A DNA stretch of 36,453 nucleotides, taken from assembly GCA_947177395.1 (NCBI GenBank), contig CAMWUI010000030.1, forward strand, positions 1 through 36,453. The letters run 5' to 3'. The notes under the pieces are model-generated. The model was not told where the DNA came from, ran no database searches, and saw only the letters and a program-made list of their open reading frames with translations. This DNA comes from an uncultured Paraprevotella sp. (GTDB lineage Bacteria > Bacteroidota > Bacteroidia > Bacteroidales > Bacteroidaceae). Positions 16,294 to 24,030 of the stretch are shown here, in pieces. A program made the position numbers and the translations under genes. How positions within the stretch are numbered: position 1 is the first letter of the stretch; each line of letters opens with the position of its first letter.

Positions 16294-16301
16294 CAAAAGT
16301 A
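16294..16301 (-). promoter_or_regulatory. Probable -7 element of the DUF3244 operon
   Basis: Minus-strand TACTTTTG, an exact TAnnTTTG match 37 nt from the ATG at 16256. The nearest TTTG is 24 nt upstream, too far for a good -33 box, which suggests the promoter needs an activator. Confidence 0.6.
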
Positions 16302-16334
16302 TGAAGAAGAAATAAGCCCATAAAACAAAGCCAT

Positions 16335-16380
16335 TGACAAACAGTTGACAACTAAAAAACAAGATGACACGCAATTGACA
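16335..16380 (-). promoter_or_regulatory. Two pairs of TGTCA direct repeats upstream of the DUF3244 promoter
   Basis: On the minus strand TGTCA occurs at 16380-16376, 16369-16365, 16350-16346 and 16339-16335, giving steps of 11, 19 and 11 nt. Three of the four copies are TTGTCA. Eleven-base direct repeats of TGTCA are the pattern bound by PhoB/OmpR-family response regulators. They end about 34 nt upstream of the -7 element, a usual activator position. Confidence 0.55.
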
Positions 16381-16477
16381 ATCCTTTAGTAAAGAATTAG
16401 CTTTTAAAGCATTAAAACTTATCAAAGTTTTGCACAACCTCGCTGATTTCACCGTTTAAGGGACATAAGTTTTCCAA

Positions 16478-16513
16478 GATGTCCGGTTGCATAGATACAA
16501 CCAAACGGGCATC
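16478..16513. other. Imperfect hairpin in non-coding DNA
   Basis: GATGTCCGGTTG (16478-16489) pairs with CAAC/CGGGCATC (16498-16513) around an 8-nt loop, with a 4-nt bulge and one G-T pair. It lies upstream of the repeat tract. Role unknown; it may be a decayed terminator. Confidence 0.3.
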
Positions 16514-16547
16514 CCCTATACACAAATGTTGGCAGGAAAATGCTTCA

Positions 16548-16770
16548 ATGGTTCAGACTCACTGAGTATCAATGAGTAATGGTTCACAAAAGGTTCAGCA
16601 ATGGTTCAGACACGCTGGGAATCAGCGAGTAATGGTTCATGAATTACCGGTTTCAGTGCGCTGCCGCGGCCGATTGCTGAACCATACGGTGGAAAAACTG
16701 AAGGATAAATGAAGGAAAGCTGAAGGATAAATGAACCATTTGTAGCTGGCAATCAAACAGTTTGAACCAT
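16548..16770. repeat. Cluster of ATGGTTCA-type repeats, direct and inverted
   Basis: GGTTCA occurs at 16550, 16581, 16592, 16603 and 16634, spaced 31, 11, 11 and 31. A 31-bp unit (GGTTCAGAC...GAGTAAT) is present twice, at 16550 and 16603. The inverse, TGAACCAT, occurs at 16678, 16732 and 16763. Between them CTGAAGGATAAATGAA is repeated at 16698 and 16720 (period 22). No open frame of merit covers the region. Confidence 0.75.
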
Positions 16771-16857
16771 TGAAGCATTTTTCCACAAACATGTGTGTAG
16801 GGAGGAGTGCGGCGACGGCCGAAGGAGGCTTCCCTCCCGCAGGCAGTTCCCGTGCCG

Positions 16858-16974
16858 AGCCGTGTGCTGTCCACTTGTCGAGTGGAGTGCTGTTCACTCA
16901 TCAAGTGGAGCGCTGTTCATTAGATGTAGTGGAGCACTGTTCACTATAGGTAGTGGAGCGCTGTTCACTCGGTG
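16858..16974 (+). repeat. Tandem array of an 18-bp unit in a 23-24 bp register
   Basis: Four near-identical copies of AGTGGAGYGCTGTTCAYT start at 16881, 16904, 16928 and 16952, with a degenerate fifth at 16858. They are separated by 5-6 nt that differ each time (TGTCG, CATCA, AGATGT, ATAGGT, CGGTG). Each junction reads CACT-spacer-AGTG (CATT once), a small dyad. The units are too short for a CRISPR array. Confidence 0.85.
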
Positions 16975-16979
16975 AGTGA

Positions 16980-17090
16980 AATACTATCGTTAGGTGCTTA
17001 CAATAGTATTCCTTACCACCTTATAATCGTATTCCTTAGCACCTTACAATTGTATTCGTTGCACCCTAAGGATAGTATTCCTAAGAATAC
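16980..17090 (+). repeat. Tandem GTATTC array, period 23, with an inverted first copy
   Basis: GTATTC occurs at 17006, 17029, 17052 and 17075, exactly 23 nt apart, each with related flanks (CCTTAnCACCTTA). The left end 16980-16997 is the reverse complement of 17061-17079 with one gap and one mismatch. The last unit forms a small hairpin, GTATTC-CTAA-GAATAC (17075-17090). Confidence 0.8.
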
Positions 17091-17095
17091 CATTT

Positions 17096-17232
17096 CAGTC
17101 AAGGATTTCAGTTTAAATGAACATGTCACTTCAGTTGGAATGAACAAATCATTGCAGTTTGAGTGACGACATTATCGCAGTTAGAATGGCGACATTACGA
17201 CAACTACAATAAAAAATGAATGACCGTTGCGA
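17096..17232 (+). repeat. Tandem CAGTT array, period 23, decaying to the right
   Basis: CAGTT occurs at 17109, 17132, 17155 and 17178, exactly 23 nt apart, with degenerate CAACT at 17201 and CCGTT at 17224 still in register. Flanks between copies are related (nnAATGAACAnnTCAn, then nnAATGGCGACATTA). A further CAGTC at 17096 is out of register. Confidence 0.75.
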
Positions 17233-17326
17233 CAACCATAGCATAATCATCGGAGAATTCCCGATATGGTTTTAGGCATTAAACTCCGGTTGTTCCCGGT
17301 AAACTTCCACTAAATCCTTTATTAAT

Positions 17327-17358
17327 TTTGGGAACTATAGAATTCTTTCCTACATTTG
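17327..17358 (+). promoter_or_regulatory. Complete Bacteroides-type promoter upstream of the outer-membrane gene
   Basis: TTTG (17327-17330), 20-nt spacer, TACATTTG (17351-17358). Both boxes match the consensus. It lies about 200 nt before the ATG of the barrel gene and just before the gene relic, so it may be inherited from the decayed gene and now drive the intact one through a long leader. Confidence 0.65.
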
Positions 17359-17430
17359 TGAAGATGACCCGAAAATCCAATCGATGACAATAGAAAAACA
17401 ACTGATGAGGCTTTCATTATCCCGAACTGA

Positions 17431-17565
17431 CGTATACTTGGCCAACTTAGCGCAGTACGAACCCTCAATGCCCAAGGGCGTGTAGAGACCGTAAGCAATA
17501 CACTCACGCGAAACATCATGTTACACGTGGCGTGGAAATTCAACAAGAAACCGTCAAAGACATGA
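17431..17565 (+). pseudogene. C-terminal relic of an outer-membrane beta-barrel gene
   Basis: The frame from 17431 to TGA 17563-17565 reads ILGQLSAVRTLNAQGRVETV and then NTLTRNIMLHVAWKFNKKP. This is the typical ending of Bacteroides outer-membrane barrel proteins (LGQLS, LNAQGR, final aromatic-rich strand). It is cut on the left by an in-frame TGA at 17428 and nothing barrel-like precedes it. The stop overlaps the ATG of the intact downstream barrel gene (ATGA at 17562). The relic is therefore what remains of an upstream paralogue after deletion. Confidence 0.7.
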
Positions 17566-20489
17566 AACATAATGATTTGATCACTATATTATTTCTCCTG
17601 CTTTGGGGCAACACCCTCTGCATCAAGGCTCAGAGCATACGCGTCTGTGGGGATGTCAGCAGCGCACTGACGCAAGAGGGGGTGGCACATGCGGTTGTCA
17701 AACTGATGGCAACGGACTGTGAGACACTCATTGCCACCGACACCACCCGATATCAGTTGATTACAGAGAAAGGCGACAATTGGGAGAAAACTTTTGCCGA
17801 TAAACATAGCGGTGCCGTTTTTTCACTGATCGTTCCAACGATGAAGGAATACCTGCTCGTGGTGGAAACCAAGGATTTTGAGGAGTATCGTTGCCGGGTG
17901 GTGCCTGAGGAAGGGAAAGAAACGATCTGCGTACCGCCGGTCTACCTCATCCCCCGAATCAAAGAGGTTCAACTAAAGGAGGCGGTGGTAAAAGCTACAC
18001 GCATTAAGATGTTTTACAAAGGTGACACCCTCGTTTACAATGCCAACGCCTTTAACGTGGCGCAGACCGAGTCTCTCCGCAAACTTGTGGAGCAGTTGCC
18101 CGGTGCTGCGATGACGGACGGCGAGATACGAATCAATGGAAAACGGGTGGACAACCTCCTTGTCAGTGGCAAAGATTTCTTTCAAGGCAATATCCAGGCT
18201 GCGCTCGACAACCTGCCCGCCTATATCGTGAGCCGCATCAAGGTCTACGACAAAGCCGGCGAGCAGTCGGAACTCACCGGCCGGGACATGCACGACGAGA
18301 GCTATGTGATGGACGTGCGTCTCAAGCGGAAGTACACCGGCATGTGGATGGCCAAACTCTCGGCCGACGGTGGCACAGATGGCCTGTGGGGCGGCCAGGC
18401 CTTCCTGATGCGCTTCGACGACCGGCAGATGTTTACCGTCAACACCGACATCAACAACTTCAATCAAAACCGGCAGATGATGGACATGTGCAATACGCAA
18501 GAGTACTATCCATCGGGAAGAGTCAGCACCAAGACCGCCCGCTTTTCCTATTATATAGAGCCTAACAAAATTTGGCGCTTCACCTCCGGAGGTTCCGTCA
18601 GCCGCAAAGACACAGAACAGCAGACTTGGCAAAACAATGAAACTTACCTCTCGCCGCACAACCTCATGAGCCGTCATGCAGAACGCATCGACGGCGAAGA
18701 TTTGGCCGCCTCTGCCTCCGCCTCCCTCCGTGCCCGCAAATCCCGACAGTGGCAACATTCATTGAACTACTACTTTGACCACACTCGCAAGCGTACCACC
18801 CGTGACAGCCACAGTCTTTCCTACCACCTGCCCGCCAAGGCCGCCTGGGAGGGAATCCCGCTCGACAGCATCATTCGTCTCGAAGAAGAAACGTCCGAGA
18901 ACGCTCTGCTCTACAGCTTGCTCGACCCCAGTCTGTCTCGCTTTCGCAGTCTTACCCATCATCCGGAGTGGCACTCTTCATTTGTTTTCGGTACCGACTT
19001 GCTCAACTTCAACGCCTCGCTCAAACACGAGACACAGACGCAGCACGACTTTTCCAACTACCGCCTGACCACCTATGATGACGGGACTACGGATGCACGC
19101 CGCCGTTATCAGTACCGCCGCGATAACTTATCAGACCTCAACTCCGAGTTGGATTGGACGCATCAATACGAACGCCCGGAACGCTACAACGGCGTAGTAA
19201 AACCCTTCCTCCGATTCTCTCACCGCCACGGCACAGCCAATCATCCCGAATATCGCTTAGAACGTATGGCCGAGTGGTCCGACCGGCAAAGCTGGGGGTT
19301 CGAAAGTCTGGGCCTCCTGCCTCAAACCGAATGGCAGGCACTCTGTTTGGACGAAGCCAACAGCTACTATTCCACCGAGAGGGAAGAAAAGGCTGAAGCC
19401 GGCATACATTTGTCGCACAAAGTGCTCTTTGAACGTGGCACGTCTCTGCTGATTGAGGCAGATGAATCCTTCTACTACCAACACTGCACGCTCAACTACG
19501 ACCGTGAAGGCCGCAGGTACAGGCCACAGCGTGACGGCTTTTTCTTTCGTCCCGTCCTAACGCTGAAGTGGAAATACGAAACCCGTGAAGGGCGCACATG
19601 GATGCCGGAATGGGATGCCGGCTATCAAGGTCAGCCCTCCATGCCCGCATTGACGCAACTTCTGCCCATTCGCGATGCATCAGACCCGTTGAACCGTTTT
19701 GTCGGCAACGCAGACCTTGGCAATTCTTTCACCCACGAAGTGAACACCGCCTACCGCCTGCAACATGTCAAAAGCGGCCGCGCGTTCAACATCAATGCCA
19801 CTTACCGCCGCCTTTACAACGACATAGCCACGCAGTCCGTCTTTGACCCGGCTACAGGCATCCGCACCTATCAACCTGTCAACACCTCGCGCACACATGC
19901 CCTACGAGGTCGCGCAGAGTTCTCTTTCCCACTTGACAGCAAGCAGCGCCTCTACTTGTCCGCCTCCCTCTCTACCGATTATCATCAAGCAGAAAACTTG
20001 TCATCCCTTGTAGAAGGCAACACGGCAACAGCCGGTCTACTCCGCAATGTAGGACTTACGCCTTGGTTTGTCCTCCGCGCCACCATTGGCAAGAGATTCC
20101 GCTTTTACGGTCGCTGGAGCACTGCCTTTCGCCATGTCTCCCAGTTGGACATGAGCGACAACTATCGTGAGACAATACTATACGGTGACATCGGTTACAC
20201 TCTGCCTTGGGACATCCGGTTCGCCACCCTCATACAGACCTCCTTCTACGCCGGCAACAGCCAAGCCGTGCTCAACAGTACGGTGATCAACTGGGACGCT
20301 TCGCTCTCAAAGTTTTTTCTCAATGACCGCCTCGGCATTCATATCAAAGCGCATGACCTCTTGGCACAAGCCAACAACTACCGCAGCGAGGTGACCGCCA
20401 CAGGACGCATAGAGCACTACACCGACGTCCTGCACCGCTATTTGATGCTTACCGTGAGCTATAACTTCAATTGGGTGGGAAAGAAATAA
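17562..20489 (+). CDS. TonB-receptor-like outer-membrane beta-barrel protein
   Basis: 975 residues from the ATG at 17562. Signal peptide at about 1-24 (MKHNDLITILFLLLWGNTLCIKAQ). Residues 25-135 form a beta-rich N-terminal domain. Residues 140-260 resemble a plug (KEAVVKATRIKMFYKGDTLV, RKLVEQLPGAAMTDGEIRIN, KVYDKAGEQSELTG). The remaining 700 residues are alternating aromatic strands of a large barrel ending in LMLTVSYNFNW. Proteins of this outer-membrane barrel family sit beside TonB-dependent receptors in Bacteroides and may import or export unknown ligands; no SusD partner is adjacent. The start overlaps the stop of an upstream relic by ATGA, a coupling inherited from a former two-gene array. 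Confidence 0.85.
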   Translation: MKHNDLITILFLLLWGNTLCIKAQSIRVCGDVSSALTQEGVAHAVVKLMATDCETLIATDTTRYQLITEKGDNWEKTFADKHSGAVFSLIVPTMKEYLLVVETKDFEEYRCRVVPEEGKETICVPPVYLIPRIKEVQLKEAVVKATRIKMFYKGDTLVYNANAFNVAQTESLRKLVEQLPGAAMTDGEIRINGKRVDNLLVSGKDFFQGNIQAALDNLPAYIVSRIKVYDKAGEQSELTGRDMHDESYVMDVRLKRKYTGMWMAKLSADGGTDGLWGGQAFLMRFDDRQMFTVNTDINNFNQNRQMMDMCNTQEYYPSGRVSTKTARFSYYIEPNKIWRFTSGGSVSRKDTEQQTWQNNETYLSPHNLMSRHAERIDGEDLAASASASLRARKSRQWQHSLNYYFDHTRKRTTRDSHSLSYHLPAKAAWEGIPLDSIIRLEEETSENALLYSLLDPSLSRFRSLTHHPEWHSSFVFGTDLLNFNASLKHETQTQHDFSNYRLTTYDDGTTDARRRYQYRRDNLSDLNSELDWTHQYERPERYNGVVKPFLRFSHRHGTANHPEYRLERMAEWSDRQSWGFESLGLLPQTEWQALCLDEANSYYSTEREEKAEAGIHLSHKVLFERGTSLLIEADESFYYQHCTLNYDREGRRYRPQRDGFFFRPVLTLKWKYETREGRTWMPEWDAGYQGQPSMPALTQLLPIRDASDPLNRFVGNADLGNSFTHEVNTAYRLQHVKSGRAFNINATYRRLYNDIATQSVFDPATGIRTYQPVNTSRTHALRGRAEFSFPLDSKQRLYLSASLSTDYHQAENLSSLVEGNTATAGLLRNVGLTPWFVLRATIGKRFRFYGRWSTAFRHVSQLDMSDNYRETILYGDIGYTLPWDIRFATLIQTSFYAGNSQAVLNSTVINWDASLSKFFLNDRLGIHIKAHDLLAQANNYRSEVTATGRIEHYTDVLHRYLMLTVSYNFNWVGKK

Positions 20490-20580
20490 TACGCGAATAT
20501 GAGGGTGCGTCATTTTTAATAAAAACAACTATTGAAAGAAATATTCATTCTATTCATACCGGTTATTAGGAAACAAACAC

Positions 20581-20588
20581 TATCTTTG
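20581..20588 (+). promoter_or_regulatory. Probable -7 element of the ATPase gene
   Basis: TATCTTTG, an exact TAnnTTTG match 37 nt before the ATG at 20626. No clear -33 box. Confidence 0.55.
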
Positions 20589-20600
20589 CAAATAAACCGT

Positions 20601-20620
20601 TTGTAATTTACAACTTTGTA
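20601..20620. promoter_or_regulatory. Palindromic operator candidate in the ATPase leader
   Basis: TTGTAA-T-TTACAA (20601-20613) is a perfect inverted repeat, followed at once by another TTGTAA half-site (CTTTGTAAAG, a 10-bp palindrome). It lies between the -7 element and the ATG, where a bound protein would block transcription. Confidence 0.45.
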
Positions 20621-20625
20621 AAGTT

Positions 20626-21936
20626 ATGAAGTTCTATGATAGAGAAACAGAAATAACTGAGCTTAAGAGACTTGATTCCTTAGCCGAAAGCAACGCGCAA
20701 CTCACTGTATTAATAGGGAGAAGGCGTACAGGGAAGACCACTCTGATGATGCATGCTTTTGAAAGGCAATCTTATCTCTATTTCTTTGTGGGCAAGAAAT
20801 CGGAACAGTTGCAATGCATAGATTTCCAGCAACAAGTGGAGTCGGTATTGGGATTGCATATTCATGGGCAGGCAAACAGCGTTGCTTCTATTATCGAAGA
20901 ACTGATGATTTATGCACGAAACACAAAGGTAACGCTCATCATCGATGAATTCCAGCGCCTTGCCGACATTGACGAAGGCATCATAAGCAATATACAGAAA
21001 GTATGGGACAAGTATCACGAGGGTGCCCACATGCATCTCATAGCCTGCGGCAGCATCTACTCCATGATGCACAGAATCTTTGAAGACAAACGGGAACCAC
21101 TCTTCGGGAGGAAGACCGCCCGCATTGATCTGAAGCCCTTCACCACGAACGTCATCAAGCAGATACTTCGTGACCACAACCCGGCATATACCTCTGAAGA
21201 CCTCCTGATGCTATACACGATTACAGGCGGGGTGGCAAAATATGTTGCCCAGTTGATGGATGAAGGTTGCAAAACGTGGGAGGACATGTTACAGGCCGTA
21301 TGCCGCCCTTCAAGCATCTTCCTCGATGAAGGGACAGAACTGTTGGTCGGGGAATTCGGGCGCAAATATCAAATATACTACAGCATACTGCAACTTATCG
21401 CCAAAGGAATGACAAGTCAGGCTGAGATTGACAGCATCATCGGAAAGAATACAGGGCGTTATCTGGAAACGCTTAACACGGAGTATTCGCTCATCAACAA
21501 ACGTCGCCCCATGTGGGCAAAACCCAACAGCCAAGGAGTGAGATACTATATCGACGATTGCTTCCTGATGTTTTGGTTCCGCTTTATCGAGGCAAACCGT
21601 TCGGTGGTAGAACTCGGTAAGCTGAACCTTCTTACGGAAATCATAAAGCAAGAATACACGCAATTCAGCGGCATGGTGTTGGAGAAGTATTTCCGCCAGC
21701 AGTTTGGTGAGCACGAGCGTGTGACCGAAGTGTCTCACTGGTGGGACAACAAGGGTGAGAACGAAATTGACCTCATTGCCATAGAGAAGCTGGACCGCCG
21801 CGCTACTGTGGCCGAAGTGAAGCGCAACCCACGCAAGTTTAATGCCCAGATGCTTGAGAAGAAATACCAGCATATCAAGTCGCACCTGCGTAGTTACCAA
21901 GTGGTGCTCAAAGGCCTGTCTTTGGAAGATATGTGA
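20626..21936 (+). CDS. AAA ATPase with C-terminal nuclease-like domain (ATPase_2/DUF234 type)
   Basis: 436 residues. Walker A GRRRTGKTT (31-39), Walker B LIIDEFQRL (Asp107-Glu108), and a STAND/ORC-like helical middle (LMLYTITGGVAKYVAQLMDE). The C-terminal domain (about 330-436) has a PD-(D/E)xK-like pattern: NEIDLI (Asp382) and AEVKRN (Glu397-x-Lys399). This arrangement is that of archaeal-type ATPases with DUF234, which are abundant and scattered in Bacteroidetes and Archaea. Function is not established; roles in DNA metabolism or as selfish or defence genes have been discussed for relatives. It stands alone, with its own promoter and a palindromic site in its leader, inside the accessory stretch. 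Confidence 0.85.
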   Translation: MKFYDRETEITELKRLDSLAESNAQLTVLIGRRRTGKTTLMMHAFERQSYLYFFVGKKSEQLQCIDFQQQVESVLGLHIHGQANSVASIIEELMIYARNTKVTLIIDEFQRLADIDEGIISNIQKVWDKYHEGAHMHLIACGSIYSMMHRIFEDKREPLFGRKTARIDLKPFTTNVIKQILRDHNPAYTSEDLLMLYTITGGVAKYVAQLMDEGCKTWEDMLQAVCRPSSIFLDEGTELLVGEFGRKYQIYYSILQLIAKGMTSQAEIDSIIGKNTGRYLETLNTEYSLINKRRPMWAKPNSQGVRYYIDDCFLMFWFRFIEANRSVVELGKLNLLTEIIKQEYTQFSGMVLEKYFRQQFGEHERVTEVSHWWDNKGENEIDLIAIEKLDRRATVAEVKRNPRKFNAQMLEKKYQHIKSHLRSYQVVLKGLSLEDM

Positions 21937-22007
21937 CAAACGAATTTCTCCGGATTAACTTCACCGCAACAGTTGATGCAGCAATGCTACGGGACAACCG
22001 CATCAAG

Positions 22008-22982
22008 TCATTTGACGACAAACCATCGCCGGTAGACGCTACGCGAAAGGAAATAGACCGGTACGGACGAGAGGCAACCGGCAATGGCATCCACCAAGTA
22101 GTGGGCCTGTATGTAAACCGTGGCGCAACACAGCAGGATGCAGAACGGCAAAAGAAACAATCCCAGACGGCGTGAAGTGCGGAATGCCAATATCAGGAGT
22201 ATCAGCGACACACCTATGTGTGAACTCGGGAAAGCCGCAGTAGGACGCTCCCCCATATCCTGCGCCCCGATAACCAGTTTATAGAACAAACCGTCGGAGT
22301 ATCCCGGCGCCGGAAGCATGTCGGTATGCGAACTGAAATAAGTGCCCAGGGCCGGGAAATGCCCGGCCGCCACATTGTCCATCCCGATGGCCTGGAAGTA
22401 GAACTGCGGACCGGCCACCGGAACGAATATATATATAAGGTAATACACAAAGAAGGAGCACATCACGACGAAGGACGCCTCTTCGTAACGCGGATAGCGG
22501 CAGAAGAAATAAAACAGCATCAGAAGCAATATCATCGGATAGTAAGAGAAGTATCCCAGATTGAAGGCCTCACTGAAGAAAGCGCCGGGCAAGGCCTGGC
22601 TGAACCATACGGACGGCTGACCGCCGAAAAACTGTTGCTCCCAGGAGGCGAACAGATAATCGAGATTCTCAAAAACACGGTTAAACTCATACGTTTCCGG
22701 ATACCAGTAATTAAGTAACACCATCTGCACCGTTATGCGCACAAAACGCATCAGGCGGCAGGGATAAACCCGATAAAGCGCCCACAAGGCGCCGGTAGCC
22801 AGCAGAATCTGAAGACGGTCGAGCAACATCCCGGCCGGATGGTCGAGACGCGCCCAAAGAACAAGCACCAGCAACGCAGTCAACAGGGCATAGCCTATAC
22901 ACAGTTTCTCTATCGCCAGCAAACCGCGCTTCCGGTTTCCGGCCGGTTCCAATCCGAAGATATCGCTTGCCGACTGTATCAT
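22008..22982 (-). CDS. Aur1-like PAP2-superfamily membrane phosphotransferase
   Basis: 324 residues from the ATG at 22982, whose ATGA overlaps the stop of the epimerase gene; an ATG two codons earlier (22988) is the alternative. About six membrane helices are visible, with a large extracytoplasmic region between. PAP2 motifs: ERPTAAFPSSHIG (His255) and IQAHYLVDAIAG (His294, Asp298). The usual arginine of motif 3 (SRxxxxxH) is absent, and HYxxD instead resembles the Aur1/inositol-phosphorylceramide synthase branch (PAP2_3). Such enzymes move phospho-head-groups between lipids. Third gene of an operon with a CDF transporter and an extended SDR. The actual substrate is inference. Confidence 0.85.
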   Translation of the reverse strand: MIQSASDIFGLEPAGNRKRGLLAIEKLCIGYALLTALLVLVLWARLDHPAGMLLDRLQILLATGALWALYRVYPCRLMRFVRITVQMVLLNYWYPETYEFNRVFENLDYLFASWEQQFFGGQPSVWFSQALPGAFFSEAFNLGYFSYYPMILLLMLFYFFCRYPRYEEASFVVMCSFFVYYLIYIFVPVAGPQFYFQAIGMDNVAAGHFPALGTYFSSHTDMLPAPGYSDGLFYKLVIGAQDMGERPTAAFPSSHIGVSLILLILAFRTSRRLGLFLLPFCILLCCATVYIQAHYLVDAIAGCLSSVPVYFLSRSVYRRWFVVK

Positions 22983-24016
22983 AGCCATCCCTCCTTGCGA
23001 TACCAGGCTATCGCCTCCTTCACTCCCCTCTCCAGCGGATATTCCGGCACATATCCCAACTCCTTGCGGGCAGGCTCTATGTCGCACTGCCAGTTACGCT
23101 GGCTCATAATATGGTACTTGTCCCCGTTAAGCGTTCCCACCTTGCCCAGTATGCGGTGAAAGATCTCGCTCACGGCACACACACACCTCAGGAACCACAA
23201 GGGGGCTTTTATATGAACGACCAGCGGATTTCCCAGTTCCTGCTGAATCAGGTCGCTGAAACGGCGGCTGTTGTAGACGCATCCGTCGCTGACAAAATAA
23301 GCCCTGCGCACTTCGCCGTGCTCCAGCGCCTTATAGGCAGCCTGCACCAGGTCGGCCACATAAACGAACGTTATCTCCTGCGGACGGTAGCCCACGGCAA
23401 AATCGGTGTGCCGCCTGATGCTCTGTGCCATCAGGAAATAATCTTTTTCCCGCGGGCCATAGACTCCCGTGGGACGCAGAATGACATACGGAAAACCTTC
23501 CTGCGCCTGCAGATATTCCTCAGCCTGGCGCTTGCTCTCCCCATAAGCCGTATTGGGGCGGGGCGTATCGCCGTCCGTGATGGGGGCGTATATCCAGGGA
23601 TTGTCCGGAGTGGCCTCGCGCACGGGACATTCCCGTATGGCTCCGAAAACGCTCAGCGAACTGATGAACACAAAACGCCGCGGCACCATGCCCAGTCCGA
23701 CAAGCGCTTCTACAAAATGCCGCGTCCCTCCGGTATTCGTACGGAAAAAGTCCTCCCGGTGCAAGCATTTGGTCGCTCCGGCGGCATGGATGATATAATC
23801 CCAGCCGCCAAAGGCTTCCTTGCACCGGCGCAGCTGTTCCTCCAATACTTCCGGATTCATGAAATCCAGTTCTACAAAACGGATACGGGCATCCGCCAGA
23901 TAGCGCTTGCTGCTGGAATGGCGCATACCAGCCCATACCTGCCATCCGCGGCTCAATCCCTCTTCTACCAGAAAACTTCCTATAAAGCCGCTGGCTCCGG
24001 TTATCAATATCTTCAT
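22979..24016 (-). CDS. Extended SDR: NAD(P)-dependent epimerase/reductase
   Basis: 345 residues. Rossmann fold with ITGASGFIGSFLVEEG (TGxxGxxG) at the N-terminus, an aspartate after the third strand (VELDFMNP), IIHAAGATK, FISSLSVFG, and the catalytic YGESK (Tyr-xxx-Lys). The C-terminal half is a variable substrate domain (LRPTGVYGPREKDYFLM, then FVYVADLVQA). The sequence resembles the dihydroflavonol-reductase-like / 3-beta-HSD branch. In Bacteroides a protein annotated this way (BT_0972) has been reported as 3-ketosphinganine reductase. Its coupling (4-nt overlap) to an Aur1-like lipid enzyme makes a lipid substrate plausible; that is inference. It starts 14 nt after the CDF transporter gene. 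Confidence 0.85.
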   Translation of the reverse strand: MKILITGASGFIGSFLVEEGLSRGWQVWAGMRHSSSKRYLADARIRFVELDFMNPEVLEEQLRRCKEAFGGWDYIIHAAGATKCLHREDFFRTNTGGTRHFVEALVGLGMVPRRFVFISSLSVFGAIRECPVREATPDNPWIYAPITDGDTPRPNTAYGESKRQAEEYLQAQEGFPYVILRPTGVYGPREKDYFLMAQSIRRHTDFAVGYRPQEITFVYVADLVQAAYKALEHGEVRRAYFVSDGCVYNSRRFSDLIQQELGNPLVVHIKAPLWFLRCVCAVSEIFHRILGKVGTLNGDKYHIMSQRNWQCDIEPARKELGYVPEYPLERGVKEAIAWYRKEGWL

Positions 24017-24030
24017 ATCATTGTTTTGAT

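Noticed and set aside
16858-16974. CRISPR array
   Set aside because: Repeats are 18 bp with spacers of only 5-6 nt, and no cas genes are near.
16637-17166. Small open frames on both strands in the repeat tract (60-86 codons)
   Set aside because: They exist only because repeats lack stops. The 23-nt period does not keep frame, there is no ribosome site, and the residues show no protein-like pattern.
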